From assembly GCF_900129325.1 (NCBI RefSeq), contig NZ_FQUP01000003.1:186001-250000 (forward strand): DNA of 64,000 bases, given 5' to 3'. This document shows positions 9,557-16,400 of the stretch, in pieces. The position numbers and the translations under genes are program-made. The stretch comes from Kaistia soli DSM 19436. Lineage in GTDB: Bacteria > Pseudomonadota > Alphaproteobacteria > Rhizobiales > Kaistiaceae. Under the pieces are notes generated by a model. The model searched no databases, was not told the origin of the DNA, and worked only from the letters and a program-made list of their open reading frames with translations. Each line of letters opens with the position of its first letter. Position 1 is the first letter of the stretch.

Positions 9557-9581
9557 CTCCATATACGTTTCGTATATGGAG
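9557..9581. promoter_or_regulatory. Perfect 11-bp inverted repeat: operator over the antitoxin ribosome site
   Basis: CTCCATATACG at 9557-9567 is repeated inverted and without mismatch at 9571-9581, separated by TTT. The right arm ends in the GGAG that serves as ribosome-binding site for the ATG at 9588, and TATACT (9553-9558) just before the left arm could be a -10 box. A DNA-binding protein here would block both transcription and translation start. Autoregulation by the adjoining ParD-like protein is the obvious reading; an RNA hairpin hiding the ribosome site is the alternative. Confidence 0.7.
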
Positions 9582-9587
9582 GCCGTC

Positions 9588-9800
9588 ATGGGCATCGTGA
9601 ATATCGAGGACGACTTGCATGAGCAGCTGCGCAGGGCGAGCCGGGTTTCGTTCCGTTCCATCAACGCCCAGGCGGCGTACTGGATCAAACTCGGCATGCT
9701 CTGCGAGACCAATCCGGGGCTGTGCTTCAGCGAGATTCTCGGGCGCGAGCTCAAATCCGCCGGCGTCTCGGCGCAGCCGCTCGTCGCGAGTGAAGCATGA
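9588..9800 (+). CDS. ParD-like antitoxin-family protein
   Basis: Protein of 70 residues from the ATG at 9588, chosen because GGAGG precedes it by six bases; an upstream in-frame start at 9543 would run through the operator. The opening MGIVNIEDDLHEQLRRAS followed by a helix-turn pattern is the ribbon-helix-helix form of the ParD_like family. The reading frame overlaps the methionine aminopeptidase gene by four bases (ATGA), so the two are translationally coupled, and there is no ParE-type toxin. The coupling to a Map gene in the toxin position is unusual. Likely a repressor of its own operon through the inverted repeat just upstream. Confidence 0.78.
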   Translation: MGIVNIEDDLHEQLRRASRVSFRSINAQAAYWIKLGMLCETNPGLCFSEILGRELKSAGVSAQPLVASEA

Positions 9801-10561
9801 CCAAGACGCCCCAGGAACTGGCATTGCTGGCTGAATCCGGGCGGCTGCTGGCGTCCGTCTTCGCGATGCTGGACCGCACGCCGCTGATCGGCATCTCGAC
9901 CTTCGAGATCAACGAACTGGTCGAGCGCTTCATCGTCGATAATCTCGCGGCCCGGCCGGCCAGCAAGGGACAGTACGGCTACGGCTTCGTCCTGAACGCT
10001 TCCGTCAATGACGTGGTCTGCCACGGCATCCCGTCGCAATCGGACGTGCTGCGCGACGGCGACATCGTCAACTTCGACATCACGCTGGAAAAGAACGGCT
10101 ACATCGCCGACTCCAGCAAGACCTACCTCGTCGGTGCGGTCCATCCAGCCGCGAAACGGCTGGTCCGGACGACCTATGACGCGATGTGGGCCGGCATCCG
10201 CGCGGTTCGTCCCGGCGCGCAGCTTGGCGATATCGGCTTCGCGATCGAGCGACACGCAAGGTGCAACGGGTATTCGGTCGTGCGCGAATATTGCGGCCAT
10301 GGAATCGGCCGCCAGATGCATGAGGAGCCGCAGATTCTGCATTTCGGACGACCCGGAACGGGCCTCGCCCTCCGCGAAGGCATGGTGTTCACCATCGAAC
10401 CGATGCTCAACCGCGGCCGGCGGACCGTGAAGACCGAAGCGGACGGCTGGACCGTCGTGACACGCGACGGATCACTCTCGGCCCAGTTCGAGCACACCGT
10501 CGCCGTCACCGCCTCCGGCGTCGCGGTCCTGACGCTGCGCCCGGATGAACGCGCAGCCTGA
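9797..10561 (+). CDS. map: Methionine aminopeptidase, type I
   Basis: Cytosolic dimetal enzyme that removes the initiator methionine, 254 residues, the usual type I length without an SH3-type extension. All five metal ligands are in place: Asp94 (VNFDITL), Asp105 (YIADSS), His168 (YCGHGIGRQMHE), Glu201 (VFTIEPM) and Glu232 (QFEHTV); the substrate His76 lies in VCHGIPS. It is coupled by a four-base overlap to the ParD-like gene. This is probably an accessory second copy, since essential map genes normally sit alone or by ribosomal genes; that cannot be checked inside this window. Downstream 170 bases hold nothing recognised. Confidence 0.93.
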   Translation: MTKTPQELALLAESGRLLASVFAMLDRTPLIGISTFEINELVERFIVDNLAARPASKGQYGYGFVLNASVNDVVCHGIPSQSDVLRDGDIVNFDITLEKNGYIADSSKTYLVGAVHPAAKRLVRTTYDAMWAGIRAVRPGAQLGDIGFAIERHARCNGYSVVREYCGHGIGRQMHEEPQILHFGRPGTGLALREGMVFTIEPMLNRGRRTVKTEADGWTVVTRDGSLSAQFEHTVAVTASGVAVLTLRPDERAA

Positions 10562-10732
10562 TGGTCGGGACGGCGCGATGACAGGTCGGCACCGCTGATC
10601 CTGCCGGCATCCCCTTGGCGACCAAGTCGCCAGGGGCTTTGGCACGCGAAGGCCGCAGGACCGCCCGGAGACTGATCTGGGCGAGTGCAGAGAACAGAGC
10701 CACGCTCTCGCCAGAATCTGGCCGCGTTACGC

Positions 10733-11155
10733 TCAACCGGCGTCGCTGCTTTGGACATCGAGAACCCAGGTGATGCCGAACCTGTCCTTCAGCATTCCGT
10801 AGAGCGGCGACCAGCCGGCCGGCGCAAGGTCCTGCAAAACCTCCCCGCCGACCTTGAGTTTGTCCCAATAGGCGGTGATTTCGTCGCCGTCATTGCCGCT
10901 GACGGACATGAAGAACGGGCTTTGTCCCGGATCGTAGGCCCGGCTCGCCGGTGCGTCATAGGCCATGACGGCAAAGCCTTCGTTCGAAACGACACGACCC
11001 CAACCCACCAGGTCGGCTTCCGCCGGATCGGTGGTGCCATAAATCTGCGCATGGGTGAGAAGCACCAGATCGCCACCGAAGACGGATTGGTAGAAGGACA
11101 GTGCCGGGCGCGCTTCGCCGCGGAAATTGATGTGTGCGACGGTCTTGATGCTCAT
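10733..11155 (-). CDS. VOC family protein (PhnB/glyoxalase-like)
   Basis: Protein of 140 residues of the vicinal-oxygen-chelate fold, closest to the PhnB/YjdN-type group (HINFRGEARPALSFYQSVFGG at the start; a C-terminal DRFGITWVLDV strand). The start is the ATG at 11155; the frame stays open far upstream but has no ribosome site there and would run through the divergent gene. Relatives lack metal-lyase activity or act on small toxic substrates. It is divergent from the YafY-type regulator with 78 bases between them, an arrangement in which the regulator commonly controls the VOC gene. Confidence 0.88.
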   Translation of the reverse strand: MSIKTVAHINFRGEARPALSFYQSVFGGDLVLLTHAQIYGTTDPAEADLVGWGRVVSNEGFAVMAYDAPASRAYDPGQSPFFMSVSGNDGDEITAYWDKLKVGGEVLQDLAPAGWSPLYGMLKDRFGITWVLDVQSSDAG

Positions 11156-11233
11156 CGTCTTCGCCCTCTGGCTGTGTGAAACGGCTGAAGCGGGTATAGA
11201 TGCACCCACCTGACACTTCACGGCAGTTGGACG

Positions 11234-11926
11234 ATGAGCGGACCCGATCGATTGCTGCGCCTGCTGCAACTGATGCGCGTCATGGCGCCCCCGATCACGG
11301 CGCAGCGCCTGGCGGTCGAACGCGGCGTGTCCGTCCGATCGATCTACCGCGATATCGAGCTGTTGCGGCTGTCGGGCGCCCGGATCGAGGGGGAACGCGG
11401 CTATGGCTATCGGTTGGTCGAGGACTACGCCCTGCCGCCGCAAACATTCGATCGTCTGGAAATCGAGGCGATCACCGTGGGCCTCAGCGAGGTGCGCCAG
11501 ATGGGCGACCCGGACCTCGCGCGTGCCGCCGATTCCGTCCTCGCGAAGGTCGCCGCAACCTTGCCGGATGATCGCGAACGGCAATTGCTGCATGCGATAT
11601 CCCATGTCTACAGGCCAACGGGTCGCTACGGCCTGCATCCGCATCTGCAGGCGATACGGCAGGCGTGCTGGGAGGAACAGGAGATCGAGATCAGCTATCT
11701 CGATCAAGCGGGCACCGCCAGCCAGCGCATCATTCGTCCCCTTGCCATCATGTACAGCGATCACGTGCTGACGGTTCTGGCCTGGTGCTGCCTGCGTGAT
11801 GACTTCCGCATGTTCAGGGTCGACCGGGTCGAGAGCCTTTCAAGCAACGGAACCAGCTTTCGTCCCCGGCGGGCGCCGTTGTTGCGCGACTATCTGGCAA
11901 AGCTCAGTGAGAAACGGAGCGACTGA
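11234..11926 (+). CDS. YafY-family transcriptional regulator (HTH_11 plus WYL domain)
   Basis: Protein of 230 residues. Residues 5-60 form the HTH_11 winged helix (RLLRLLQLMRVMAPPITAQRLA then VSVRSIYRDIELLRLSGA). From about 140 follows a WYL domain (EIEISYLDQAG, RIIRPLAIMYSDHVLTVLAWC, FRMFRVDRVESL), an Sm-like ligand- or nucleic-acid-sensing fold. Length is typical. Divergent from the VOC gene, whose promoter it probably regulates along with its own in the 78-base gap. The signal it senses is unknown. Confidence 0.88.
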   Translation: MSGPDRLLRLLQLMRVMAPPITAQRLAVERGVSVRSIYRDIELLRLSGARIEGERGYGYRLVEDYALPPQTFDRLEIEAITVGLSEVRQMGDPDLARAADSVLAKVAATLPDDRERQLLHAISHVYRPTGRYGLHPHLQAIRQACWEEQEIEISYLDQAGTASQRIIRPLAIMYSDHVLTVLAWCCLRDDFRMFRVDRVESLSSNGTSFRPRRAPLLRDYLAKLSEKRSD

Positions 11927-12250
11927 ACGGCAGCTTTCGGGTCAGGCTTCGCCAATATGCTTTGACAGCAATGGGGCAGCCGTCCGCCGAAACTAACTTT
12001 CTGCGGTAAGCCAAGTTCGTGATCTGCGGACGCGGTCCGCGCGGCAATCGGCGGGAGTGGCAGAGAGGATTGAATTCGGCGCTCGCGATCAATTCGTTAG
12101 TTCATAGACACTTATCTCAGGCGCCGAGCGGCACTTTGGACGACAGATTGGCGTTGTTTTGGACGGGAGCCGAATCCTGATTCACAGGCACTAGATGGTG
12201 CCAGAGCAGTGCATTTGTTTCCTAGCGCAGCGGCTCGAACGGTTACCCCC
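11927..12250. other. Gene-free stretch at the left edge of the tRNA-adjacent insert
   Basis: No supported gene in these 324 bases. The one structure I see is the degenerate copy of the tRNA-Ser 3' end at 12057-12078. To its right the base composition becomes visibly A+T richer, up to the tRNA. Confidence 0.5.
12057..12078 (+). repeat. Imperfect copy of the tRNA-Ser 3' end (putative att remnant)
   Basis: These 22 bases match 13661-13682, the 3' end of tRNA-Ser(GCU), at 18 of 22 positions in the same orientation, starting with GTGGC(A/G)GAGAGGA and ending with ATTCG. Direct repeats of a tRNA 3' end are what site-specific integration leaves at the far border of an island. Confidence 0.5.
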
Positions 12251-13261
12251 TCAACTGCAGAGAACATTGAAGAACGTCGCAAGCTGTTCCTTGCCGTCAG
12301 AAGTAGCCATTGGCGCAATTCCTAAAAACATGCCTGCTTCCCGAGAACCCCTAATGTGAATACCTACACTGTCCGAAAACGCAATTGTCCTCGCTTCGGC
12401 CTCACTAAGATTGACGAACACATTGACGTACATCCCTTCAATAATTCGGTGGCAGCGGCTGGAGACGTCTATCTTGATCTCTTCGTTTTTTACAACTAAT
12501 TCTACAGGAACGAAATTCATCAACTCGTGCTCTCTACCTTGCGCCTCTATTACAGCCCAGAACATAAAGCCGGATTCTTTCAAATAATTCAGTATTATCT
12601 TATGATGGCCATAGATTGAATCCCGCTCTCCTCGGACGTAGATCATATTGCGCCGCGCCTGGACTGTCCAAACTACAGTCGTTTGACCTCCGGTAATAAC
12701 CTTCAGTCTCTCAAGTTCGGCCTCAGTAACTATGGTAATTTCATCGCTACGTGTTGAGGCAGAGAGCGCCATAAATTCCGGCGAAATACCCATTTCGTGA
12801 ATATAGCCAGCTATCCTTGCGGAAAGCACTTGAGAATGGCCAATCGCATCCGGAGTCGGATTGCGGAAGGAAAACTGATGGACTCCAACCTGTCCTCCTT
12901 TGAGGACAAGCCTGATCCTGCCGCCAATCAATATAAGTGTCGCCGCGCTCATGCAACGGCCCGGTTGGTAGTCTCGCTTGAAAATGAATTCGGAGGAATT
13001 GTCATGTTTTAGGAGGCACTTGCCGACAGTAGTCTCCAGCCAGTGCTCTCTAATAGCTCGCCCTATGCCAATAGCCGCATCAACATCGCCACCGCTCGAG
13101 TCAATATATACGGTAGTGCGCGGCGGAACCTTAGATATCTTCAAGAACTGAGTAAACTTGCGATCATCCCCCGGCTCAATCTGGCCGAGCGCATTGACGT
13201 AGAAATAGCCCCCAATCATGCGCTCGAATTCTGTCTGCGGGTCGGTGTAGAAGAACTGCAA
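12251..13261 (-). CDS. ClpP/crotonase-fold protein, COG3904-like, on AT-rich insert
   Basis: Protein of 336 residues. Residues 15-160 resemble the COG3904 periplasmic/cytosolic ClpP-like group: INALGQIEPGD-type strand (here YVNALGQIEPGDDRKF), VYIDSSGGDVDAAIGIGRAIRE as oxyanion/strand turn, GRCMSAATLILIGG with Ser in the nucleophile position, then VGVHQFSF with His. The C-terminal 150 residues match nothing I know. No signal peptide. Codon use and composition are clearly more A+T rich than all neighbours, which points to transfer. The start is a TTG at 13261 with GGTGAG upstream; the ATG at 13219 is an alternative. Function unknown; serine-protease activity is possible but unproven. Confidence 0.75.
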   Translation of the reverse strand: MQFFYTDPQTEFERMIGGYFYVNALGQIEPGDDRKFTQFLKISKVPPRTTVYIDSSGGDVDAAIGIGRAIREHWLETTVGKCLLKHDNSSEFIFKRDYQPGRCMSAATLILIGGRIRLVLKGGQVGVHQFSFRNPTPDAIGHSQVLSARIAGYIHEMGISPEFMALSASTRSDEITIVTEAELERLKVITGGQTTVVWTVQARRNMIYVRGERDSIYGHHKIILNYLKESGFMFWAVIEAQGREHELMNFVPVELVVKNEEIKIDVSSRCHRIIEGMYVNVFVNLSEAEARTIAFSDSVGIHIRGSREAGMFLGIAPMATSDGKEQLATFFNVLCS

Positions 13262-13332
13262 GATCGCTCACCATCATCGGTAGGAACTCGCCCATACTGG
13301 TTCGATTCGAAGATGGATTGCGACCGCCGGTA

Positions 13333-13367
13333 GAAAAAAGGGCGCCGATGCCAAATCCGAGCGCCCT
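13333..13367 (-). terminator. Rho-independent terminator after the 62-codon reverse frame
   Basis: Reverse-strand stem GGGCGC/GCGCCC (arms 13362-13367 and 13339-13345, one extra A-T pair) with a 15-base loop, followed by a run of T on the reverse strand (A run at 13334-13339). It lies 13 bases beyond the stop of the small reverse frame at 13380-13568. Confidence 0.65.
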
Positions 13368-13379
13368 CTGATCGTCGCG

Positions 13380-13568
13380 CTATGGATCGCGGCTAGCCCT
13401 TGCATCCGGCAGACTTCGTTGTTTGCCGCGTGGCTGCGTCCAAGCCAGATGCTTCTTGATGTTTGCCAGTGCGACCGGGTCGCTTGCGGCGATCTCGTCC
13501 ATCCGAGCGGGTAGCTCGAAGCAGTCGGGGCGCGCCGTTTTGCCGTCGATCGTCCCGCCTGCTTTCAA
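13380..13568 (-). CDS. Small hypothetical protein inside the tRNA-adjacent insert
   Basis: Open frame of 62 residues from a TTG at 13568 (frame is open further upstream without an ATG). The sequence is hydrophilic and mixed (PDCFELPARMDEIAAS, then ANIKKHLAWTQPRGK) with good codon use, and a textbook terminator follows at once, which argues that something is transcribed here. No ribosome site is convincing and no family is recognised. It could be the 3' remnant of a longer gene cut by the insertion next to the tRNA. Confidence 0.4.
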   Translation of the reverse strand: MKAGGTIDGKTARPDCFELPARMDEIAASDPVALANIKKHLAWTQPRGKQRSLPDARASRDP

Positions 13569-13660
13569 TCCGGTTTTGTAACCGAAATTGTAACAGGGCT
13601 CCGGCCGTTTTATTATGAATCGGCAGAATTCAGACGCTCTGCGAGCGGTACAGGAGGTAA

Positions 13661-13682
13661 GTGGCGGAGAGGAAGGGATTCG
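13661..13682 (+). repeat. tRNA 3'-end copy of the direct repeat (putative att site)
   Basis: The last 21 bases of tRNA-Ser(GCU), including the encoded CCA, plus one flanking base. Matches 12057-12078 at 18 of 22 positions, same orientation; the two copies bracket about 1.6 kb of A+T-richer DNA. Confidence 0.5.
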
Positions 13683-13754
13683 AACCCTCGAGACGGTTTT
13701 AAGCCGTCTACTCCCTTAGCAGGGGAGCGCCTTCGGCCACTCGGCCACCTCTCC
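13662..13754 (-). tRNA. tRNA-Ser (anticodon GCU)
   Basis: Reverse-strand tRNA of 93 bases with encoded CCA. Acceptor stem GGAGAGG (13754-13748) pairs with CCTCTCC (13672-13666), discriminator G at 13665, CCA at 13664-13662. The anticodon stem CTCCC/GGGAG encloses the loop CTGCTAA, anticodon GCU, reading AGC/AGU. The long variable arm (GACGGCTTAAAACCGTC) is the class II mark of serine tRNAs, and GGTTCGAATCC is the T loop. A 3'-end copy lies at 12057-12078. Confidence 0.97.
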
Positions 13755-13913
13755 GCCGCCGGGTCTACAAGAGGCAAAGGAGCGAAACAAGGTCTTTCGG
13801 CAGTTTCCCAGAACTATGTCGCCCCGTGCCGGGCCGCTGTGGTCGTTCAGCGATCAGGATGCATGATCCTTGAGCAATGGGTCTTGACAGGCGCAGCGGA
13901 TCGGATAGACGTG

Positions 13914-13927
13914 AGTAAACGATAACC
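13914..13927. promoter_or_regulatory. Putative LacI-family operator upstream of its regulator gene
   Basis: AGTAAACGATAACC, 11 of 14 bases identical to the perfect palindrome AGTAAACGTTTACT found in the next gene (15015-15028). It lies 21-34 bases before the regulator start and a little downstream of TTGACA at 13884-13889, a position suited to autorepression. Confidence 0.55.
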
Positions 13928-13947
13928 CAGCAGCGCGGAACGCCAAC

Positions 13948-14961
13948 ATGGCGCGCTCGAAGGTCTCCCTTCAGGACATTGCAGGGCAGCTTGGCGTCTC
14001 GGTCAAGACTGTCTCCGGCGCGCTCAGCGGCGACGGCTCGATCCGCATGGCGGAGGATACGCGCCAGCGTATCCGTTCGCTTGCCGACGAACTCGGCTAC
14101 ATGCCGAACCTGATCGCGCGCGGCATGCGCCAGGGCGTGATGCCGATCATCGGCATCGTCGCCGACGGGCTGATCACCCAGCCGTTCGCGACCGAGATCA
14201 TGCGCGCCTTCGACAATTCGATGCGCAGCGACGGTCTCTCGGTGATCGTGACCAGCACCGGCAGCGGACGTTCGGTCGATGCCAGCATCGCCGAGCTGCA
14301 ACGGCTCATGCCGCAGTCGATCGCCTATGCGACGATGTATCATCAGGTCGTCGATCTTCCGGCCGCCGCGCAGGATTCGATCGCGCTGATGATCAATTGC
14401 CGCGACAGCAGAGGCTCGCTGCCCTCGCTGGTGCCGGCCGAGCGGCAGGCCGGGGCTGACATCACCGGCCGTCTGATCGAGGCTGGCCGGCAGCGCATCG
14501 CCTTCTTCAATCTGCCCGGCCTTCTCGCCGGCGCGCTCCGCGCCGAGGGCTTTCGCGATGCCCATGCGAGCGCCGGAATCGCCGTCGACGAGACGCTCCT
14601 GCGGCCGGCGACGCGCGGAACCTACAGCAACCAGGCGCGCAGCCTCGTCTTCGAGCATGTGGCCGAGCTCTTTGGCGGCCCGGCGCGGCCCGATGCGATC
14701 CTTTGCGGCAATGACCGCGTCGCGCTCGAGGTCTATGGCGCGCTGCGCCGCCACGATCTTCGCATTCCGGACGATGTCGCCATCGCGAGCTTCGACAACC
14801 AGGTCGAGATCGCCGCGCGCCTCGATCCGCCGCTGACCACCATGGCCCTGCCGCACAGAGCCATGGGCCGACGCGCAGCAGAAATTCTGGCCGGGCAAGG
14901 CGCCCCGGCGCGTACCGTTGAAGAAATCCCGTTCCGTCTTGTGGAGCGGGCTTCGATCTGA
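13948..14961 (+). CDS. LacI-family transcriptional regulator of the fructan/sucrose operon
   Basis: Protein of 337 residues. Residues 5-55 are the LacI helix-turn-helix with hinge (VSLQDIAGQLGVSVKTVSGALSG, then RIRSLADELGYMPN), followed by a periplasmic-binding-like sensor domain ending in the usual DDVAIASFDN and LTTMALPHRAMGRRAAEIL. It heads an operon with a sugar ABC importer and a GH32 hydrolase, so the inducer is probably sucrose, a fructooligosaccharide or a product. Only 38 bases separate it from the binding-protein gene. Operator candidates lie before its own start and inside the start of the next gene. Orientation and order suggest a self-regulated local repressor. Confidence 0.9.
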   Translation: MARSKVSLQDIAGQLGVSVKTVSGALSGDGSIRMAEDTRQRIRSLADELGYMPNLIARGMRQGVMPIIGIVADGLITQPFATEIMRAFDNSMRSDGLSVIVTSTGSGRSVDASIAELQRLMPQSIAYATMYHQVVDLPAAAQDSIALMINCRDSRGSLPSLVPAERQAGADITGRLIEAGRQRIAFFNLPGLLAGALRAEGFRDAHASAGIAVDETLLRPATRGTYSNQARSLVFEHVAELFGGPARPDAILCGNDRVALEVYGALRRHDLRIPDDVAIASFDNQVEIAARLDPPLTTMALPHRAMGRRAAEILAGQGAPARTVEEIPFRLVERASI

Positions 14962-14999
14962 AGCCCCGCGGAACGGTCTTAAGAGGGAGAGAGAACGCC

Positions 15000-16301
15000 A
15001 TGGCGTTTCATCTGAGTAAACGTTTACTGAGCCTGTTCTGTGCCGGCACGATGCTGGCGGGCGCGCTGACGGCGGCCGAGGCGGAAACGCTGAAGCTGAT
15101 GTTCCAGGGCGATGCCTATGAGATCAAGAACATCACGGCGACGGCGAAGAAGTTCGAGGCCGCCAATCCGGGTGTGACGGTCGAACTGATCAACACGCCG
15201 CATGACGGCTACAACGAGAAGATCGGCGCCGCGGTTTCCGCCAAGGCGCTGCCCGACGTGATCGAGCTCGATGGACCGTTCCTGGCTAACTATGTCTGGT
15301 CCGGCCTGCTGCAGCCGATCGAGGGTCTCGTCGACCAGGCGATCATCGACGACATGACGCCGTCGAATGTCGCGCAGGGCACCTATCCGATCGACAAGAA
15401 GCTCTATGCGATCGGCCTCACCGACTCGACGGTCGTGATGTATGGCAGCCGCAAGCAGCTGACCGAGCTCGGCATCCGCATCCCGACTTCGGTCGACGAT
15501 GCCTGGACCAAGGACGAGTTCCAGGCAGCGCTCGAGAAGCTCTCGACGGCGCCCGGCGTGAAGTGGCCGCTCGACCTCTTCCGCTCCTATGGCACCAAGT
15601 CGGAATGGATCACTTATGGCTACGAGCCGCTGCTCGTCTCCATGGGCTGTGATGTCATCGACCGCATCAGCTGGAAGGCCGAGGGCATGCTTGACGGCGC
15701 GACCTGCGTCGAGGCGGCCAAGATGATGCAGGATTGGGTGAAGAAGGGCTGGGTCGTTCCGCAGTCGGCTGGCGGCAACCAGTTCTACGCGGCCGGCCGG
15801 CCTGCGGCGCTCGCCTGGGGCGGCCATTGGTTCTATGCCGAGGCCGAGGCCCAGATGGGCGACGATGTCGTCGTGATGCCGCTGCCGAAGTTCGGCGAGA
15901 AGGGCGCGAGCCCGAATGCGACCTGGATCTATGCGATCTCCAAGGATTCGGCCAATCCGCAGCTCGCCGGCAAGTTCCTCAGCTTCATGCTGCAGGATCC
16001 GGACTATCGCGCCGGCTATCGTGACCATGCCGGCTTCCCGGGCCTGAAGTCGTTCGCTGCGGCCTCGCCGCTCTATGCGCCGGGCGGCGCCATGGCGGTT
16101 GCGTTCGAACAGGCCGGCAAGACGGCCGTTCCGCGTCCGCCGCATCCGGCCTATCCGACCATCACGCTCGCTTTCCAGCAGGCGATGACGAACATCTTTG
16201 ATGGCGCCGACGCCCAGCAGGAGCTGACCAAGGCGGCCAAGGAGATCGACGCCGACATCGAGGACAATGACGGTTATCCGCCGTTCGGCGAGGCCAAGTA
16301 G
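15000..16301 (+). CDS. Sugar ABC transporter substrate-binding protein (family 1)
   Basis: Periplasmic binding protein of 433 residues. A signal peptide of about 28 residues (cut near AAEAETL) is followed by a two-lobe fold of the MalE/UgpB group: TLKLMFQGDAYEIKNITATAKKF-type first strand, DVIELDGPF, and aromatic-rich substrate segments (AALAWGGHWFY, GYRDHAGFPG). It delivers sugar to the two permeases downstream. The neighbouring GH32 enzyme points to sucrose or short fructans. A perfect 14-bp LacI-type palindrome lies in codons 6-10. Its 3' end is followed by two strong hairpins, which usually keep binding-protein mRNA more abundant than permease mRNA. Confidence 0.9.
   Translation: MAFHLSKRLLSLFCAGTMLAGALTAAEAETLKLMFQGDAYEIKNITATAKKFEAANPGVTVELINTPHDGYNEKIGAAVSAKALPDVIELDGPFLANYVWSGLLQPIEGLVDQAIIDDMTPSNVAQGTYPIDKKLYAIGLTDSTVVMYGSRKQLTELGIRIPTSVDDAWTKDEFQAALEKLSTAPGVKWPLDLFRSYGTKSEWITYGYEPLLVSMGCDVIDRISWKAEGMLDGATCVEAAKMMQDWVKKGWVVPQSAGGNQFYAAGRPAALAWGGHWFYAEAEAQMGDDVVVMPLPKFGEKGASPNATWIYAISKDSANPQLAGKFLSFMLQDPDYRAGYRDHAGFPGLKSFAAASPLYAPGGAMAVAFEQAGKTAVPRPPHPAYPTITLAFQQAMTNIFDGADAQQELTKAAKEIDADIEDNDGYPPFGEAK
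15015..15028. promoter_or_regulatory. Perfect 14-bp LacI-type palindrome inside the binding-protein gene
   Basis: AGTAAACGTTTACT is its own reverse complement, with the central CG and A/T flanks typical of LacI-family operators. It begins 15 bases after the ATG at 15000. A related half-conserved site precedes the regulator gene. Location inside coding sequence suggests roadblock repression or a looping site. Confidence 0.55.
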
Positions 16302-16308
16302 GCTGTTT

Positions 16309-16373
16309 GCCCGGCCTTCTTGGCCGGGCGGATGCCGCAAGACATCAGCGCCGCGTCCCCGGGGGACGCGGCG
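16309..16373 (+). promoter_or_regulatory. Two tandem hairpins between binding-protein and permease genes
   Basis: Hairpin 1: GCCCGGCC (16309-16316) pairs perfectly with 16322-16329 over a five-base loop. Hairpin 2: a 12-base perfect inverted repeat, arms 16349-16360 and 16362-16373. Neither is followed by a T run, so they are better explained as 3' stabilisers or partial attenuators within the operon than as full terminators. Confidence 0.65.
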
Positions 16374-16400
16374 TTATCCAAGAGCCGGAGATGATCCCAA

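Noticed and set aside
15024-16340. Reverse frame of 438 codons opposite the sugar-binding protein
   Set aside because: Shadow of a strongly supported gene; composition dominated by Arg, Gly and Leu.
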